Origin: a virus
IMG/VR virus record: IMGVR_UViG_3300037247_000411
Span: 1-47,932 of that record
DNA length: 47,932 nucleotides
Direction: 5' to 3' (one strand)
Position numbers and translations under genes: made by a program. Below are positions 40,575-47,932 of this stretch, piece by piece (position 1 is the first letter of the stretch; each line of letters begins with the position of its first letter). Under the pieces are notes generated by a model that was given only the letters and a program-made list of their open reading frames with translations, was not told where the DNA came from and made no database searches.

Positions 40575-40704
40575 AGGGCAGTAACATAGATGGCTTAATG
40601 TTGACAAGTTCGGATTTAGCCCGAACATCTAAGATAACCTCCTTGAGTGATGGCTTAGACATCTTTACTTGGGGAGGTCGCAGGTTCGAATCCTGTCTGC
40701 CTTA
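40575..40704 (+). tRNA. tRNA-like gene, 130 nt, anticodon arm unclear
   Basis: Acceptor AGGGCAG (40575-40581) pairs with CTGCCTT (40697-40703) plus discriminator A; D-like arm ACAT/ATGT with a GG loop; V-loop-like AGGTC; T-arm GCAGG-TTCGAAT-CCTGT. Between D and T arms are about 55 extra bases with two strong stems: GTTCGG/CCGAAC (loop ATTTAGC) and ACCTCC/GGAGGT enclosing GATG-GCTTAGA-CATC. Neither gives standard anticodon-arm spacing. If ATTTAGC is the loop, the anticodon would be TTA (ochre), but I do not claim this. No CCA is encoded. Confidence 0.5.
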
Positions 40705-40725
40705 CAACTTTAGAGAGGAATAGTT

Positions 40726-40977
40726 ATGGATAAGATAGACATTTCAAAACTAAAGGTTGGAGACAAAGTATGTTATCAACCAAGTCAGTATAACAAAGAC
40801 GAATGGGAGAATGGGATGGTAAAAGAAGTTCCTGACTTTCCAACAAATGAAAAGGTTAGTGTAGGCTATAATTGTGTTCGTGTTGTCTATAATTGTGCAG
40901 GGGATTGGGAAAATTTTAAAGATTATGCAGGTGCTTTAACTAACTTAGATGACCTGAAGCTTGGATGGCTTCATTGA
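40726..40977 (+). CDS. Small hypothetical protein, SH3-like pattern
   Basis: An 83-residue protein (MDKIDISKLKVGDKVCYQPS). KVGDKVCYQP followed by NGMVKEVPDF resembles small SH3-like or KOW-like barrels. AGAGGAAT precedes ATG 40726. It overlaps the peptidase-like gene by 13 nt. Unknown role. Confidence 0.6.
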   Translation: MDKIDISKLKVGDKVCYQPSQYNKDEWENGMVKEVPDFPTNEKVSVGYNCVRVVYNCAGDWENFKDYAGALTNLDDLKLGWLH

Positions 40978-41366
40978 GAATAATAAAGCAAAAGACTAAT
41001 AGAGATTGTGTTTATGCTTGTATCGCTATGGTATGTGAAGTAGAGCTAAGCCAAGTAATGAGGGTTGCAAAAGGTAACTACCCTTTAGGACAAGAAGAAG
41101 AGTTTGAGTTGATTGCTCACTTCGGATACTTACCTACACTGGTTACTTTTGAACATCTAAGCGCTAATTGTACATACCTAGCAACAGTTCCATCACTAAA
41201 TGTTCTTGGAGATAATCATAGAATAGTAGTAAAAACAGTAGACAATGGAGTGATAAAAGTGTATGACCCTAACAAAGGTAGGGAAGGTAAAAAGTATTAT
41301 GATAGTAGAGAATTTAGGTCTTGGACACAACTAACTAGAATAACAAGATACAAGGAGCAACTATGA
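40965..41366 (+). CDS. Papain-like (C39-type) peptidase domain protein
   Basis: A 133-residue protein with the layout of C39-like domains: QKTNRDCVYACIAMV (Cys15 as nucleophile), then NHRIVVKTV (His85) and IKVYDPNKG (Asp101), giving a Cys-His-Asp triad. Such domains cut Gly-Gly leaders, serve as isopeptidase-like phage effectors or are inactive binders. There is no membrane or ATPase domain, so it is a stand-alone cytoplasmic protein. The start is ATG 40965; TTG 40974 is a less likely option. It overlaps both neighbours. Confidence 0.6.
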   Translation: MASLRIIKQKTNRDCVYACIAMVCEVELSQVMRVAKGNYPLGQEEEFELIAHFGYLPTLVTFEHLSANCTYLATVPSLNVLGDNHRIVVKTVDNGVIKVYDPNKGREGKKYYDSREFRSWTQLTRITRYKEQL

Positions 41367-41563
41367 ACTTTATAAAAAATATTTTCAAAACAATAGAGCC
41401 TGCCAAAGGTGAGGTATGGGTTAGAGAACCTAATAATCCTTTTGGTAAAAGCCCTGTTACAGTTATTGATATTAAAGATGGCTATATCTTATACAAATAT
41501 TCTACTGGGGGTACTAGCTCAGAGACAGTTAAGGATTTTAAGAGACTTTATACTAAGGAGTAA
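41363..41563 (+). CDS. Small hypothetical protein, beta barrel pattern
   Basis: A 66-residue protein. After MNFIKNIFKTIEPAKGEVWV a KGEVW / TVIDIKDGYILYKYS pattern resembles small phage beta barrels of SH3 type. Overlaps the peptidase-like gene by 4 nt; two bases separate it from the next gene. Unknown role. Confidence 0.6.
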   Translation: MNFIKNIFKTIEPAKGEVWVREPNNPFGKSPVTVIDIKDGYILYKYSTGGTSSETVKDFKRLYTKE

Positions 41564-41565
41564 CT

Positions 41566-41829
41566 ATGCCAAGAAGACCAAGAAGAAAACCTTTAACAAA
41601 AGAACAGATAGCTGAGCTTAATAGAAAGAATAGAAACTTTCAAGCAAGAGCTAGGTATGCTTTAAAACAAAAGAGCCTATTCTATACTGAGTATGAAAAA
41701 CTGTGTAAGAAATATGGGTGTTTTGTTCAATGCTTATATGGTGCGCATATAACAAAGGAAAAACGTGGAGAGGAACTATATACAATACAAAGTCATTTAG
41801 AAACTGTTAGAAGAAGTATAAAGGATTAG
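41566..41829 (+). CDS. Small basic hypothetical protein
   Basis: An 87-residue very basic protein; the first 30 residues are mostly Arg, Lys and Pro (MPRRPRRKPLTKEQIAELNR), then helix with three Cys. Suggests nucleic-acid or membrane contact. An AAGGAG site overlaps the end of the previous gene. Unknown role. Confidence 0.6.
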   Translation: MPRRPRRKPLTKEQIAELNRKNRNFQARARYALKQKSLFYTEYEKLCKKYGCFVQCLYGAHITKEKRGEELYTIQSHLETVRRSIKD

Positions 41830-41831
41830 CT

Positions 41832-42041
41832 ATGGATAAGCCAATATCAAAGACTGCACTAAGGTCAATTTTGTTTGACCAATATAAGCACTCACTTCCA
41901 CCAAGCCAAAAGAATATTATTGTTGAGATTATAAATGTTCAGATGAAAGCATTAGAGCTTACGATGGGCAACCTTCATCTATTATATTTTAGAGTTATGC
42001 AACACCATAAAGAATTTATTAAGGAGGGAAAGATAAGATGA
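41832..42041 (+). CDS. Small helical hypothetical protein
   Basis: A 69-residue helical protein (MDKPISKTALRSILFDQYKH). Two bases from the upstream stop, sharing 4 nt with the next gene. Unknown role. Confidence 0.6.
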   Translation: MDKPISKTALRSILFDQYKHSLPPSQKNIIVEIINVQMKALELTMGNLHLLYFRVMQHHKEFIKEGKIR

Positions 42042-42253
42042 AAATACAAGTTATTCTAATTGATGAGCAAAATGGTAAGTGGGGATGGTCTGTTAGAGGT
42101 AAAGGTTTTAGTAGTGGGGGGGATAATACTGCTGATACAAAAGATGAGGCAGAACAACAAGCTAAAGAATTTGTAAGAGTATTGATAAAGAAAGAAACAG
42201 TAAACTTAGCTACTGATACACTCTCTCTTAGAGAAGGAAAAAGAATTGGGTAA
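42038..42253 (+). CDS. Small hypothetical protein
   Basis: A 71-residue protein (MKIQVILIDEQNGKWGWSVR) with a beta-turn-beta core and a helical stretch (ADTKDEAEQQAKEFVRVLIK). It resembles the small alpha/beta domains common in phages. GGAGGGA precedes ATG 42038. Unknown role. Confidence 0.6.
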   Translation: MKIQVILIDEQNGKWGWSVRGKGFSSGGDNTADTKDEAEQQAKEFVRVLIKKETVNLATDTLSLREGKRIG

Positions 42254-42551
42254 GAAAAGAAAGAAAATATACTCCCTACATCTCGGGAGTATAAGCCTTC
42301 AGATACTGCGCATCCTTGATGCTGCTGAGAATATGGATGTAAGCATATCTCATATATCTACCAGTTACTATGTTCACCAACGTATTGTAGAAGAAATGAA
42401 TATGGCTCTTATGCTAGGTGGTAACGTACAAGATATATATGGGAGGCTACTTAAGGATAGTATAAGTATAAATGTAAACCCTTTATTTGTATTTAATTTA
42501 ATTGAAGTAGAAGGAGAAAAGAAGTGGACTTTCGGTATGAATCCAAACTAA
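42246..42551 (+). CDS. Hypothetical protein, TTG start
   Basis: A 101-residue protein (MGKKRKKIYSLHLGSISLQI). TTG 42246 is used because GAAGGA lies upstream and it overlaps the previous stop by 8 nt. Helical with a basic start; it shares 28 nt with the next gene. Unknown role. Confidence 0.55.
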   Translation: MGKKRKKIYSLHLGSISLQILRILDAAENMDVSISHISTSYYVHQRIVEEMNMALMLGGNVQDIYGRLLKDSISINVNPLFVFNLIEVEGEKKWTFGMNPN

Positions 42552-42772
42552 CAATAAACATAGAAAGAGAACAGCACCTTGAGCTACAAAGGCTAATCCC
42601 TTGGGGACTTAAGAGCGCCATGTTTAGGAACATTATAAGAGACCTTATTGTTGTGCTAAGAAATGATAAGATTAGAGGAAGATTTGTTGATGGTATACTG
42701 TCAAGGCAAATAAAGTTAGAAGATTTTAATAAGGAGTTGTTGGCTATGAAAAAGGAAAAGCAAGGGAAATGA
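42524..42772 (+). CDS. Hypothetical protein, GTG start
   Basis: An 82-residue protein. GTG 42524 has GGAG 12 nt upstream. It reads DFRYESKLTINIEREQHLEL, then a helix pair (LKSAMFRNIIRDLIVVLRND), a layout compatible with a ribbon-helix-helix DNA binder. Unproven. Confidence 0.55.
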   Translation: MDFRYESKLTINIEREQHLELQRLIPWGLKSAMFRNIIRDLIVVLRNDKIRGRFVDGILSRQIKLEDFNKELLAMKKEKQGK

Positions 42773-42957
42773 AAAGGAAGAAGCTAAAAAAGTACATTAA
42801 GAAAAGATGGAGAGGAATTAGGTTTAATTCTATAAGTAATGGTGTCTTACTAGGACAAAAGGATATTAACTTTGACGATGGTAGAGAAAGTATTCTCAAA
42901 GATATAGATGAGAAGTTCAATTTAGGAGCAATCAAGAGTGAATCTAGGAAATCTTAA
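42769..42957 (+). CDS. Small basic hypothetical protein
   Basis: A 62-residue protein with a Lys/Arg-rich start (MKRKKLKKYIKKRWRGIRFN) and an acidic helical end. ATG overlaps the upstream TGA by 4 nt and its own end overlaps the next gene by 20 nt. Unknown role. Confidence 0.6.
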   Translation: MKRKKLKKYIKKRWRGIRFNSISNGVLLGQKDINFDDGRESILKDIDEKFNLGAIKSESRKS

Positions 42958-43186
42958 GGTTACATTCAGTAAGCTTTCTGAAGAAGAACAGCTTGACCTT
43001 ATTGTAGAACTAAGAGCTGACAGGCGCATATCAAAAGTTGTTGTAAAGGCAAAGAGGAAAAAGGCTGGTGGTGTAAGCGATAAGCAATCTGTACTTGAGC
43101 TTGCTCGTGGTATGGATAAGAAAAAATTATCTGAATTAATAAGTAAACTTGAAAAGGATATAGGAGACAAGGTTGAAAAGAATTGA
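42938..43186 (+). CDS. Small helical hypothetical protein, GTG start
   Basis: An 82-residue protein (MNLGNLKVTFSKLSEEEQLD). GTG 42938 is preceded by AGGAGC. The middle is basic (SKVVVKAKRKKAGG), followed by helices (VLELARGMDKKKLSELISKL). It overlaps the ParB-methyltransferase gene by 14 nt and could be its partner. Not recognised. Confidence 0.55.
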   Translation: MNLGNLKVTFSKLSEEEQLDLIVELRADRRISKVVVKAKRKKAGGVSDKQSVLELARGMDKKKLSELISKLEKDIGDKVEKN

Positions 43187-44498
43187 AAGTGTTTTATTAA
43201 ATATTCTGGTTGATGACATAGAAGTTAAGGATAGAGCAAGGAAGGATTACAAAGATGTAAAGGCTCTAATGGAAAGTATTAGGACTAAAGGACTAATCCA
43301 ACCTATAGCTGTATGTCAGGGTGATGATGGGTTTAGCCTTCTTGCCGGTGGTCGTAGACTCTTAGCATATAAACAACTTAGACTTAAACGGATAGAAGCA
43401 AAGGTATTTCCGAGAGACTTAGATGAGTACGAAAGAAAAGCTATTGAGCTAGAAGAGAACATCCAACGTGAAGACCTAAGCTATTCTGAAGAAGCAAGTT
43501 TAACTGCTGAGATACATGAATTGTATAAGACTATAGGCATGAAAAGGGAAGGTAAAGAGCATAGCATAAGAGATACTGCTGTGGTTCTTGGTCGTGGCAA
43601 GAGCAGAGTGAGGGATGAACTTGAACTTGCTCGTTACATAAAAGCAATACCAGGATTAGCGAAGCTTAAGAATAAAAGTGAGGCACTTAAATTTATAAAG
43701 AAAGCTGGTAGTCTCGCTAAGCTAAAGAAAGAAGTAAGCGTTATTAAGGAAGCGAGAAAGAGTACAACAAAAAGTAATCAGCTAACTAGACTTGAGAACA
43801 GCTATATTGTAAAGGACTTCTTTGATGGTGTTAAAGGCATTGAAGATAGAAGCATTAAACTTATAGACCTTGACCCTGATTGGGCAATTGATATTAAGGA
43901 TAGTAAACAAGGGTTGTCTGCAGTGGATTATACCCAGACTGACATTGACAAGTTCAGAGAATTTTTTGAGGGAGTGGCAAGTGAATGTGTAAGGGTGCTT
44001 CAGAATGATGGTTGGCTAATCGTCTGGTACGGAGCGGAGTGGTATCAGTTCATTGTAGACACCCTAACCAAACTCGGTTTAAAGGTGCAACCAGTTCCTG
44101 CTATATGGGTTAAGGATAGCAAAGGTAGCAATCGCAATCCAGACCTCAAGCTATCAAGGGGTTATGAAAGTTTTATATATGCACGGAAGCCTCAAGCAAA
44201 GCTAAGCTTTACAAAGCTTGGGCGGAGTACTAACTTTGTATACAATCAGGTTAGTCAAGGAACTAGAATACACCCAGCAGAAAAACCTGTATCACTTCTT
44301 AAGGAGATATATGAAACATTTGCAGGTCGTACTGGTAGAGTTCTCCATCCTTTCTTAGGTAGTGGTAATGGTCTACTTGCCTGTAGTGACTTAGGTCTCA
44401 TTGGATTCGGCTATGACCTTTCAGAGAATAACAAGAACGCTTATATCCTAAGGGTTAACAATGGTAAGCCTGGAACTTACGAAGAGCTGGTAGGTTGA
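43173..44498 (+). CDS. ParB-like / DNA methyltransferase fusion
   Basis: A 441-residue, two-domain protein. Residues 1-115 are ParB-like: LLAGGRRLLAYKQL (GGRR at 59-62) and LEENIQREDLSYSEEA; residues 130-160 add an HTH (RDTAVVLGRGKSRVRDELEL). Residues 210-441 form a methyltransferase in the order motif IV then motif I (FLGSGN, 394-399, followed by GFGYDLSENN), with IHPAEKP near 366. Motif IV, normally DPPY/W or NPPY, here reads DPDW (234-237), so activity is uncertain. TTG 43173 has TAGGAGA upstream. Possible role: protection of phage DNA or segregation-type DNA binding. Confidence 0.8.
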   Translation: MKRIESVLLNILVDDIEVKDRARKDYKDVKALMESIRTKGLIQPIAVCQGDDGFSLLAGGRRLLAYKQLRLKRIEAKVFPRDLDEYERKAIELEENIQREDLSYSEEASLTAEIHELYKTIGMKREGKEHSIRDTAVVLGRGKSRVRDELELARYIKAIPGLAKLKNKSEALKFIKKAGSLAKLKKEVSVIKEARKSTTKSNQLTRLENSYIVKDFFDGVKGIEDRSIKLIDLDPDWAIDIKDSKQGLSAVDYTQTDIDKFREFFEGVASECVRVLQNDGWLIVWYGAEWYQFIVDTLTKLGLKVQPVPAIWVKDSKGSNRNPDLKLSRGYESFIYARKPQAKLSFTKLGRSTNFVYNQVSQGTRIHPAEKPVSLLKEIYETFAGRTGRVLHPFLGSGNGLLACSDLGLIGFGYDLSENNKNAYILRVNNGKPGTYEELVG

Positions 44499-44501
44499 GT
44501 C

Positions 44502-44933
44502 ATGAGAATATTATTTACAAAGACTGAGGGTAGTTTCTGGAATCCTTTACATTTACACAGTATAGACAGACCAGGATTGTTAAGCCTTTTAACTGATGGC
44601 GTTGGAGACATACCTGTAAAAAGAAGTAGGAATCATACAATTCTTAAAGGTGTAATGGTCTCAGATACATTGAAACCTGATTCAATACGTGAAGAGGATA
44701 TTAAGTTCCATAGTCTTATGATAGAGACTGGTACTATATTTGATACTTATTTTTATTTCATACATAGGAATAGTGGGTTAGACTATTGTAACTTTCAATA
44801 TAGAAACTTTGGTTTACCTGCAAAGAGGTTTGAAGAGCTGTGGAAGGATATGACTGAAAAAGCACATGAAGCTTGGATAGATAAAAGAATTAAAGAGAAG
44901 ATTGATAAAGCTTTAAGGAAAAAGAAGAAATGA
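44502..44933 (+). CDS. Hypothetical protein before the polymerase
   Basis: A 143-residue protein (MRILFTKTEGSFWNPLHLHS). The second half is helical and basic, ending in RKKKK. Its stop overlaps the polymerase ATG by 4 nt, so the two are made together. A polymerase partner is possible. Not recognised. Confidence 0.65.
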   Translation: MRILFTKTEGSFWNPLHLHSIDRPGLLSLLTDGVGDIPVKRSRNHTILKGVMVSDTLKPDSIREEDIKFHSLMIETGTIFDTYFYFIHRNSGLDYCNFQYRNFGLPAKRFEELWKDMTEKAHEAWIDKRIKEKIDKALRKKKK

Positions 44934-47344
44934 ATAAGGTTATAGTAAGAGGAGTTGGTGACCTTAACAATAAGATAGCTCTTGTTGGTGAGGCTCCTGG
45001 AGCAGAGGAGATAAGATACCACCAACCATTCGTAGGAAGCTCCGGTAAGTTACTGAACAGTTGTCTAAGCAGTGCCGGTATTAGCCGTTCACAATGTTAC
45101 ATAACGAATGTTATAAAAGAAAGACCGCTAAATAATGATATAAAACAGTTCATAGACTTATCAAAGAAACAAATAATTACTACTAAAGAATACACAATCT
45201 ATGAAGCGCAACTTAAAGAAGAACTCGAGGAGTGTAAGGCTAACGTCATAGTAGCTATCGGTGCTGTCTCCCTATATGCACTGTGTAGACAAAGGGCTAT
45301 AACGAAACGAAGGGGTAGTATCTATGAAAGCACATTAGTTGAAGGCAAGAAGATAATCCCAATAATACACCCTGCAGCAGCCTTGCGAATGTATATATGG
45401 AAACACCTCATTAGCATTGACCTTGAGAGGGTTCTTGAAGAATCATTCTATCCTGGAATGCCTGTAAGAACAAGAGAGATAATACTTGAACCATCCTTTA
45501 TAGATTGTATGAGCTATCTTAATGATGCTAAAACTGCTGGTATGATAGGGTATGATATAGAAATTGTTAATGAACAGTTATCCTGTATATCATTTGCAAA
45601 GAACAAGTATCAAGCAATCTGTATTCCTTTTGTAAAAGGTGGTAGAGACTACTTCAGTCCAGAGCAAGAAATTGAGATATGGAAAGCCATAGATGATATA
45701 CTTGGAAATGAAGCTATTGTAAAGGTAGGACAAAATATAGGCTTTGATAATATGTTCATGCACCGTTGGTATGGTATTAGGGTTAGACCTGTACAAGATA
45801 CAATGGTAGCACAAGGCATAACATTCCCAGACTTTCCAAAGGGTCTTGACTTCTTGACAAGTGTATATACTAAAGAACCATATTATAAAGATGAAGGAAA
45901 GAAAAGGTTCAAGGGTCTTGGTGGAACTGATAAAGATTTCTGGTTGTATAGTGCTAAAGATAGTTTAGTGTTGATGGAAATATTGCCGAAACAACTTAAG
46001 CAAATTATGAAGCTTGAGAACCTTGATACATATAAGAACCAAGTTAAGCTTATAGAACCGCTAACCTTTATGGGTGAAAGAGGTATAAGACTTGATGTAG
46101 AAGGTATGAAAAAAGAATCAGATAGCTTAGAGAAAAGTATTATAAAACTAAGGGAAGAAGTATATAAGATGTCTGACGAGATGATAACTAATCCTAATAG
46201 TACCAAGCAGTTAAGGGATTATTTTTATATAACTAAAGGTATATCTGCTTATAAGCATAAGGGTACTATTACGACTAATGATAAGGCATTGAGAAGAATA
46301 TCTATAAAAGGTTTTAGGGAAGCCGATGTTATTAGAGAGATAAGGAAGCAGACGAAGTATAGGAGTACATACCTTACTATAAACACAGGCAAGGATGGTA
46401 GGTTACGAAGCTCATTTAATCCTGTCGGTACAAAGACAGGACGCTTATCAAGTAGTGCAAATATATTTGACGAAGGTACTAACATGGAGAACCTACCCCA
46501 TAAGTTTATGAAATACTTATTGGCGGATGAAGGGCGCATACTATATGAGGTTGACCTAAAGCAGGCAGAGAATAGAATCGTGGCATATATAGCACCAGAA
46601 CGTAATATGATGGAAGCCTTTGAAAGCAACATAGACATCCATTCGTTAACTGCAGCCTTAGTATTTAGAAAAGATGTTAGCGATATAAGTAATGAAGATG
46701 GAAGTAGTATTCTTGGTAATGGAGAGCAGAGCGAAAGGTTCTGGGGTAAGACTTGTAACCATGCACTCAACTACGATATGGGTTATAGAACATTTAGTCT
46801 TGAATATGAATTGCCTGAGAGTGAAGCCAAGCTACTTAGGGCGGAGTATCATAGGTCATATCCTGGAGTAAAGCTATATCATAACTGGGTAGATTCTGAG
46901 TTATATAATTCAAGAAGCCTTGTTAACCTACTCGGTAGGAAAAGATACTTTATGGACAGGTGGTCTTCAGCGCTTAAGCGTGAGGCATATAACTTTATAC
47001 CACAAAGTACTGTTGCTGATGTAATGAATAAGTATGGTATAAATGCTTTATACTATGACCAAAAGAAATACAAATATCTTGAACTACAAAATCAAGTACA
47101 CGACAGCCTTGTGTTCCAGTTACCTATAAGCATTGGTTGGGAAGCACATGGAGAAATAATAAATAATATAAAGGAAAGTCTTGAGATAACACTAAACTGT
47201 AAGGGTAGAGAATTTATAATACCTGTTGCGTGTAAACTTGGCTATAACCTTTATGATGTTAAAGAAATTAAACTGACTAATCAAGAGGATGTAGGACAAG
47301 AAATTGAACGAGCAATCGAAGAACTTAAAGAAGGTAAGTTGTAA
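44930..47344 (+). CDS. UDG-exonuclease-family A DNA polymerase fusion
   Basis: An 804-residue replicative enzyme. Residues 1-175: a family 4-type uracil-DNA glycosylase fold with GEAPGAEE (20-27), PFVG (33-36) and HPAA (147-150). Residues 195-370: 3'-5' exonuclease with Asp209/Glu211, Asn269-Asp273 and Tyr340/Asp344. Residues 380-804: PolA with motif A VDLKQAENR (541-549), motif B around Lys607 (WGKTCNHALNYDMGYRTF) and motif C QVHDS (722-726; Asp725). The glycosylase part lacks the Cys ligands of the 4Fe-4S cluster, so it may sense rather than cut uracil. Start overlaps 44933. Confidence 0.85.
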   Translation: MNKVIVRGVGDLNNKIALVGEAPGAEEIRYHQPFVGSSGKLLNSCLSSAGISRSQCYITNVIKERPLNNDIKQFIDLSKKQIITTKEYTIYEAQLKEELEECKANVIVAIGAVSLYALCRQRAITKRRGSIYESTLVEGKKIIPIIHPAAALRMYIWKHLISIDLERVLEESFYPGMPVRTREIILEPSFIDCMSYLNDAKTAGMIGYDIEIVNEQLSCISFAKNKYQAICIPFVKGGRDYFSPEQEIEIWKAIDDILGNEAIVKVGQNIGFDNMFMHRWYGIRVRPVQDTMVAQGITFPDFPKGLDFLTSVYTKEPYYKDEGKKRFKGLGGTDKDFWLYSAKDSLVLMEILPKQLKQIMKLENLDTYKNQVKLIEPLTFMGERGIRLDVEGMKKESDSLEKSIIKLREEVYKMSDEMITNPNSTKQLRDYFYITKGISAYKHKGTITTNDKALRRISIKGFREADVIREIRKQTKYRSTYLTINTGKDGRLRSSFNPVGTKTGRLSSSANIFDEGTNMENLPHKFMKYLLADEGRILYEVDLKQAENRIVAYIAPERNMMEAFESNIDIHSLTAALVFRKDVSDISNEDGSSILGNGEQSERFWGKTCNHALNYDMGYRTFSLEYELPESEAKLLRAEYHRSYPGVKLYHNWVDSELYNSRSLVNLLGRKRYFMDRWSSALKREAYNFIPQSTVADVMNKYGINALYYDQKKYKYLELQNQVHDSLVFQLPISIGWEAHGEIINNIKESLEITLNCKGREFIIPVACKLGYNLYDVKEIKLTNQEDVGQEIERAIEELKEGKL

Positions 47345-47534
47345 GAATAAGGAAGAGGCACTTGACCAAATAACTAAGTTTATTAGTAAAGAATGTAGTG
47401 AAGGAGGTGAACATACCTTTTACAAAGTAGAAATAACGTATGGGTGTCCTAAGTGTGGTAATACCTTCTCCGTTGATAAACAAATCATAAAGACTGTAGA
47501 TATAGATAGGCTTATCAATGGCAAGAAAACTTAA
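47304..47534 (+). CDS. Small zinc-ribbon-like protein, second copy
   Basis: A 76-residue protein equivalent to 173-403 on the circular map. The CPKC motif is kept and five other residues differ. TTG start overlapping the polymerase end by 41 nt. Confidence 0.7.
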   Translation: MNEQSKNLKKVSCKNKEEALDQITKFISKECSEGGEHTFYKVEITYGCPKCGNTFSVDKQIIKTVDIDRLINGKKT

Positions 47535-47932
47535 AAATTGGTTAGAGTCCTATCTAAAGTACACACTTAATAGTGAGCCGCCAGACCTCTATCGCTTATG
47601 GGTAGGCATATCTGTTATTGCTTCTGTGCTTCAAAGGAAAGTATTCTTACAATGGGAAAAGAAAGAATATCCCAATATGTATATAGTCTTAGTCGGTCCG
47701 AGTGGTAAGTGCAGGAAGGGGACTGCCATGTATCCTGGACAAGCTCTTCTTAGAGGTATTGGTATTAACATGAGCGCAGATTCTATAACAAGGGAGGCAC
47801 TCATACAAGATATAAAGGGAGCTGAAGAGACTGATATTAATGTAAAAGACCATGTTATAAACATACATAGCTCGTTAACGATATTTAGTAAAGAGTTAAC
47901 AGTATTCTTAGGGTATAATAATGCACCACTTA
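47518..47932 (+). CDS. DUF3987-type ATPase, N-terminal fragment (window edge)
   Basis: The first 138 codons of the gene seen complete at 387-1664, cut by the window end. P-loop GPSGKCRKGT is unchanged. About half of the 44 substitutions of the redundant segment lie in this stretch, mostly third-position, except the cluster at residues 41-52. Confidence 0.85.
   Translation, partial: MARKLKNWLESYLKYTLNSEPPDLYRLWVGISVIASVLQRKVFLQWEKKEYPNMYIVLVGPSGKCRKGTAMYPGQALLRGIGINMSADSITREALIQDIKGAEETDINVKDHVINIHSSLTIFSKELTVFLGYNNAPL

Larger units (their letters stand above)
47132..47932. repeat. Right copy of imperfect terminal redundancy
   Basis: Matches 1-801 with no indel and about 44 substitutions. 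Most changes keep the protein; a cluster near 47635-47673 changes residues of the DUF3987-type protein (Y/F, K/Q, T/E, F/Y) just before its P-loop. This pattern is natural divergence, not sequencing noise. Confidence 0.9.

Noticed and set aside
1-47932. CRISPR array, integrase, insertion sequence or rRNA
   Set aside because: No regularly spaced direct repeats, recombinase motifs, transposase motifs or ribosomal sequence were seen.

Overview
The window looks like one complete genome of a lytic, podovirus-like tailed phage, assembled with an overlap. Bases 1-801 recur at 47132-47932 in the same register with no indels but about 44 substitutions. The unit is therefore about 47,131 bp on a circular map, and the two ends probably come from different strain variants. 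DNA is AT-rich, genes are packed with short overlaps, and I see no integrase, lysogeny repressor or host gene. Three leftward proteins carry signal peptides ending in CVAQ, ALCQ or CFGQ. That style is common in the Bacteroidota/Marinimicrobia (FCB) group and is a weak hint about the host.

The genome has two divergent arms. The leftward arm (28316 down to 2953) is the virion arm: small terminase, two small beta proteins, three secreted fibre/propeller proteins, a lysis cassette (membrane protein, M15 endolysin, second membrane protein), three small tail or accessory proteins, a large Cys-rich appendage protein, large terminase, portal, acidic scaffold, decoration protein, capsid protein, head-tail adaptor, a gp12-like tail protein, a GNAT-like protein and three internal virion proteins. 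There is no tape-measure or sheath gene.

The rightward arm (28802 through 47932, continuing to 2956 on the circle) begins with about 20 small unknown genes. It then carries replication and recombination functions: a DnaQ-type exonuclease, a Cas4/RecB-like nuclease, a Sak4-like ATPase, an SSB-like protein, a ParB-methyltransferase fusion, a UDG-exonuclease-PolA fusion and a DUF3987-type helicase-like ATPase.

The two arms meet tail to tail at 2953-2956 with overlapping stop codons. They separate at 28317-28801, a non-coding control region. A second non-coding island (29278-29985) has a poly-A tract, inverted repeats and repeat half-sites. Between the two islands lies one gene with foreign codon use.

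The most unusual content is not coding. (i) A 33-bp palindromic element occurs seven times at fixed length, five times directly upstream of a start codon. (ii) The 36.0-40.7 kb segment holds two tRNA-like genes of 120 and 130 nt, both too long for ordinary tRNAs, plus two structured RNA candidates of about 96 and 199 nt. (iii) The gap-filling inverted repeats and a TGTCAT hexamer cluster suggest a dense regulatory layer. All functional calls rest on motifs read by eye; no database search was run.
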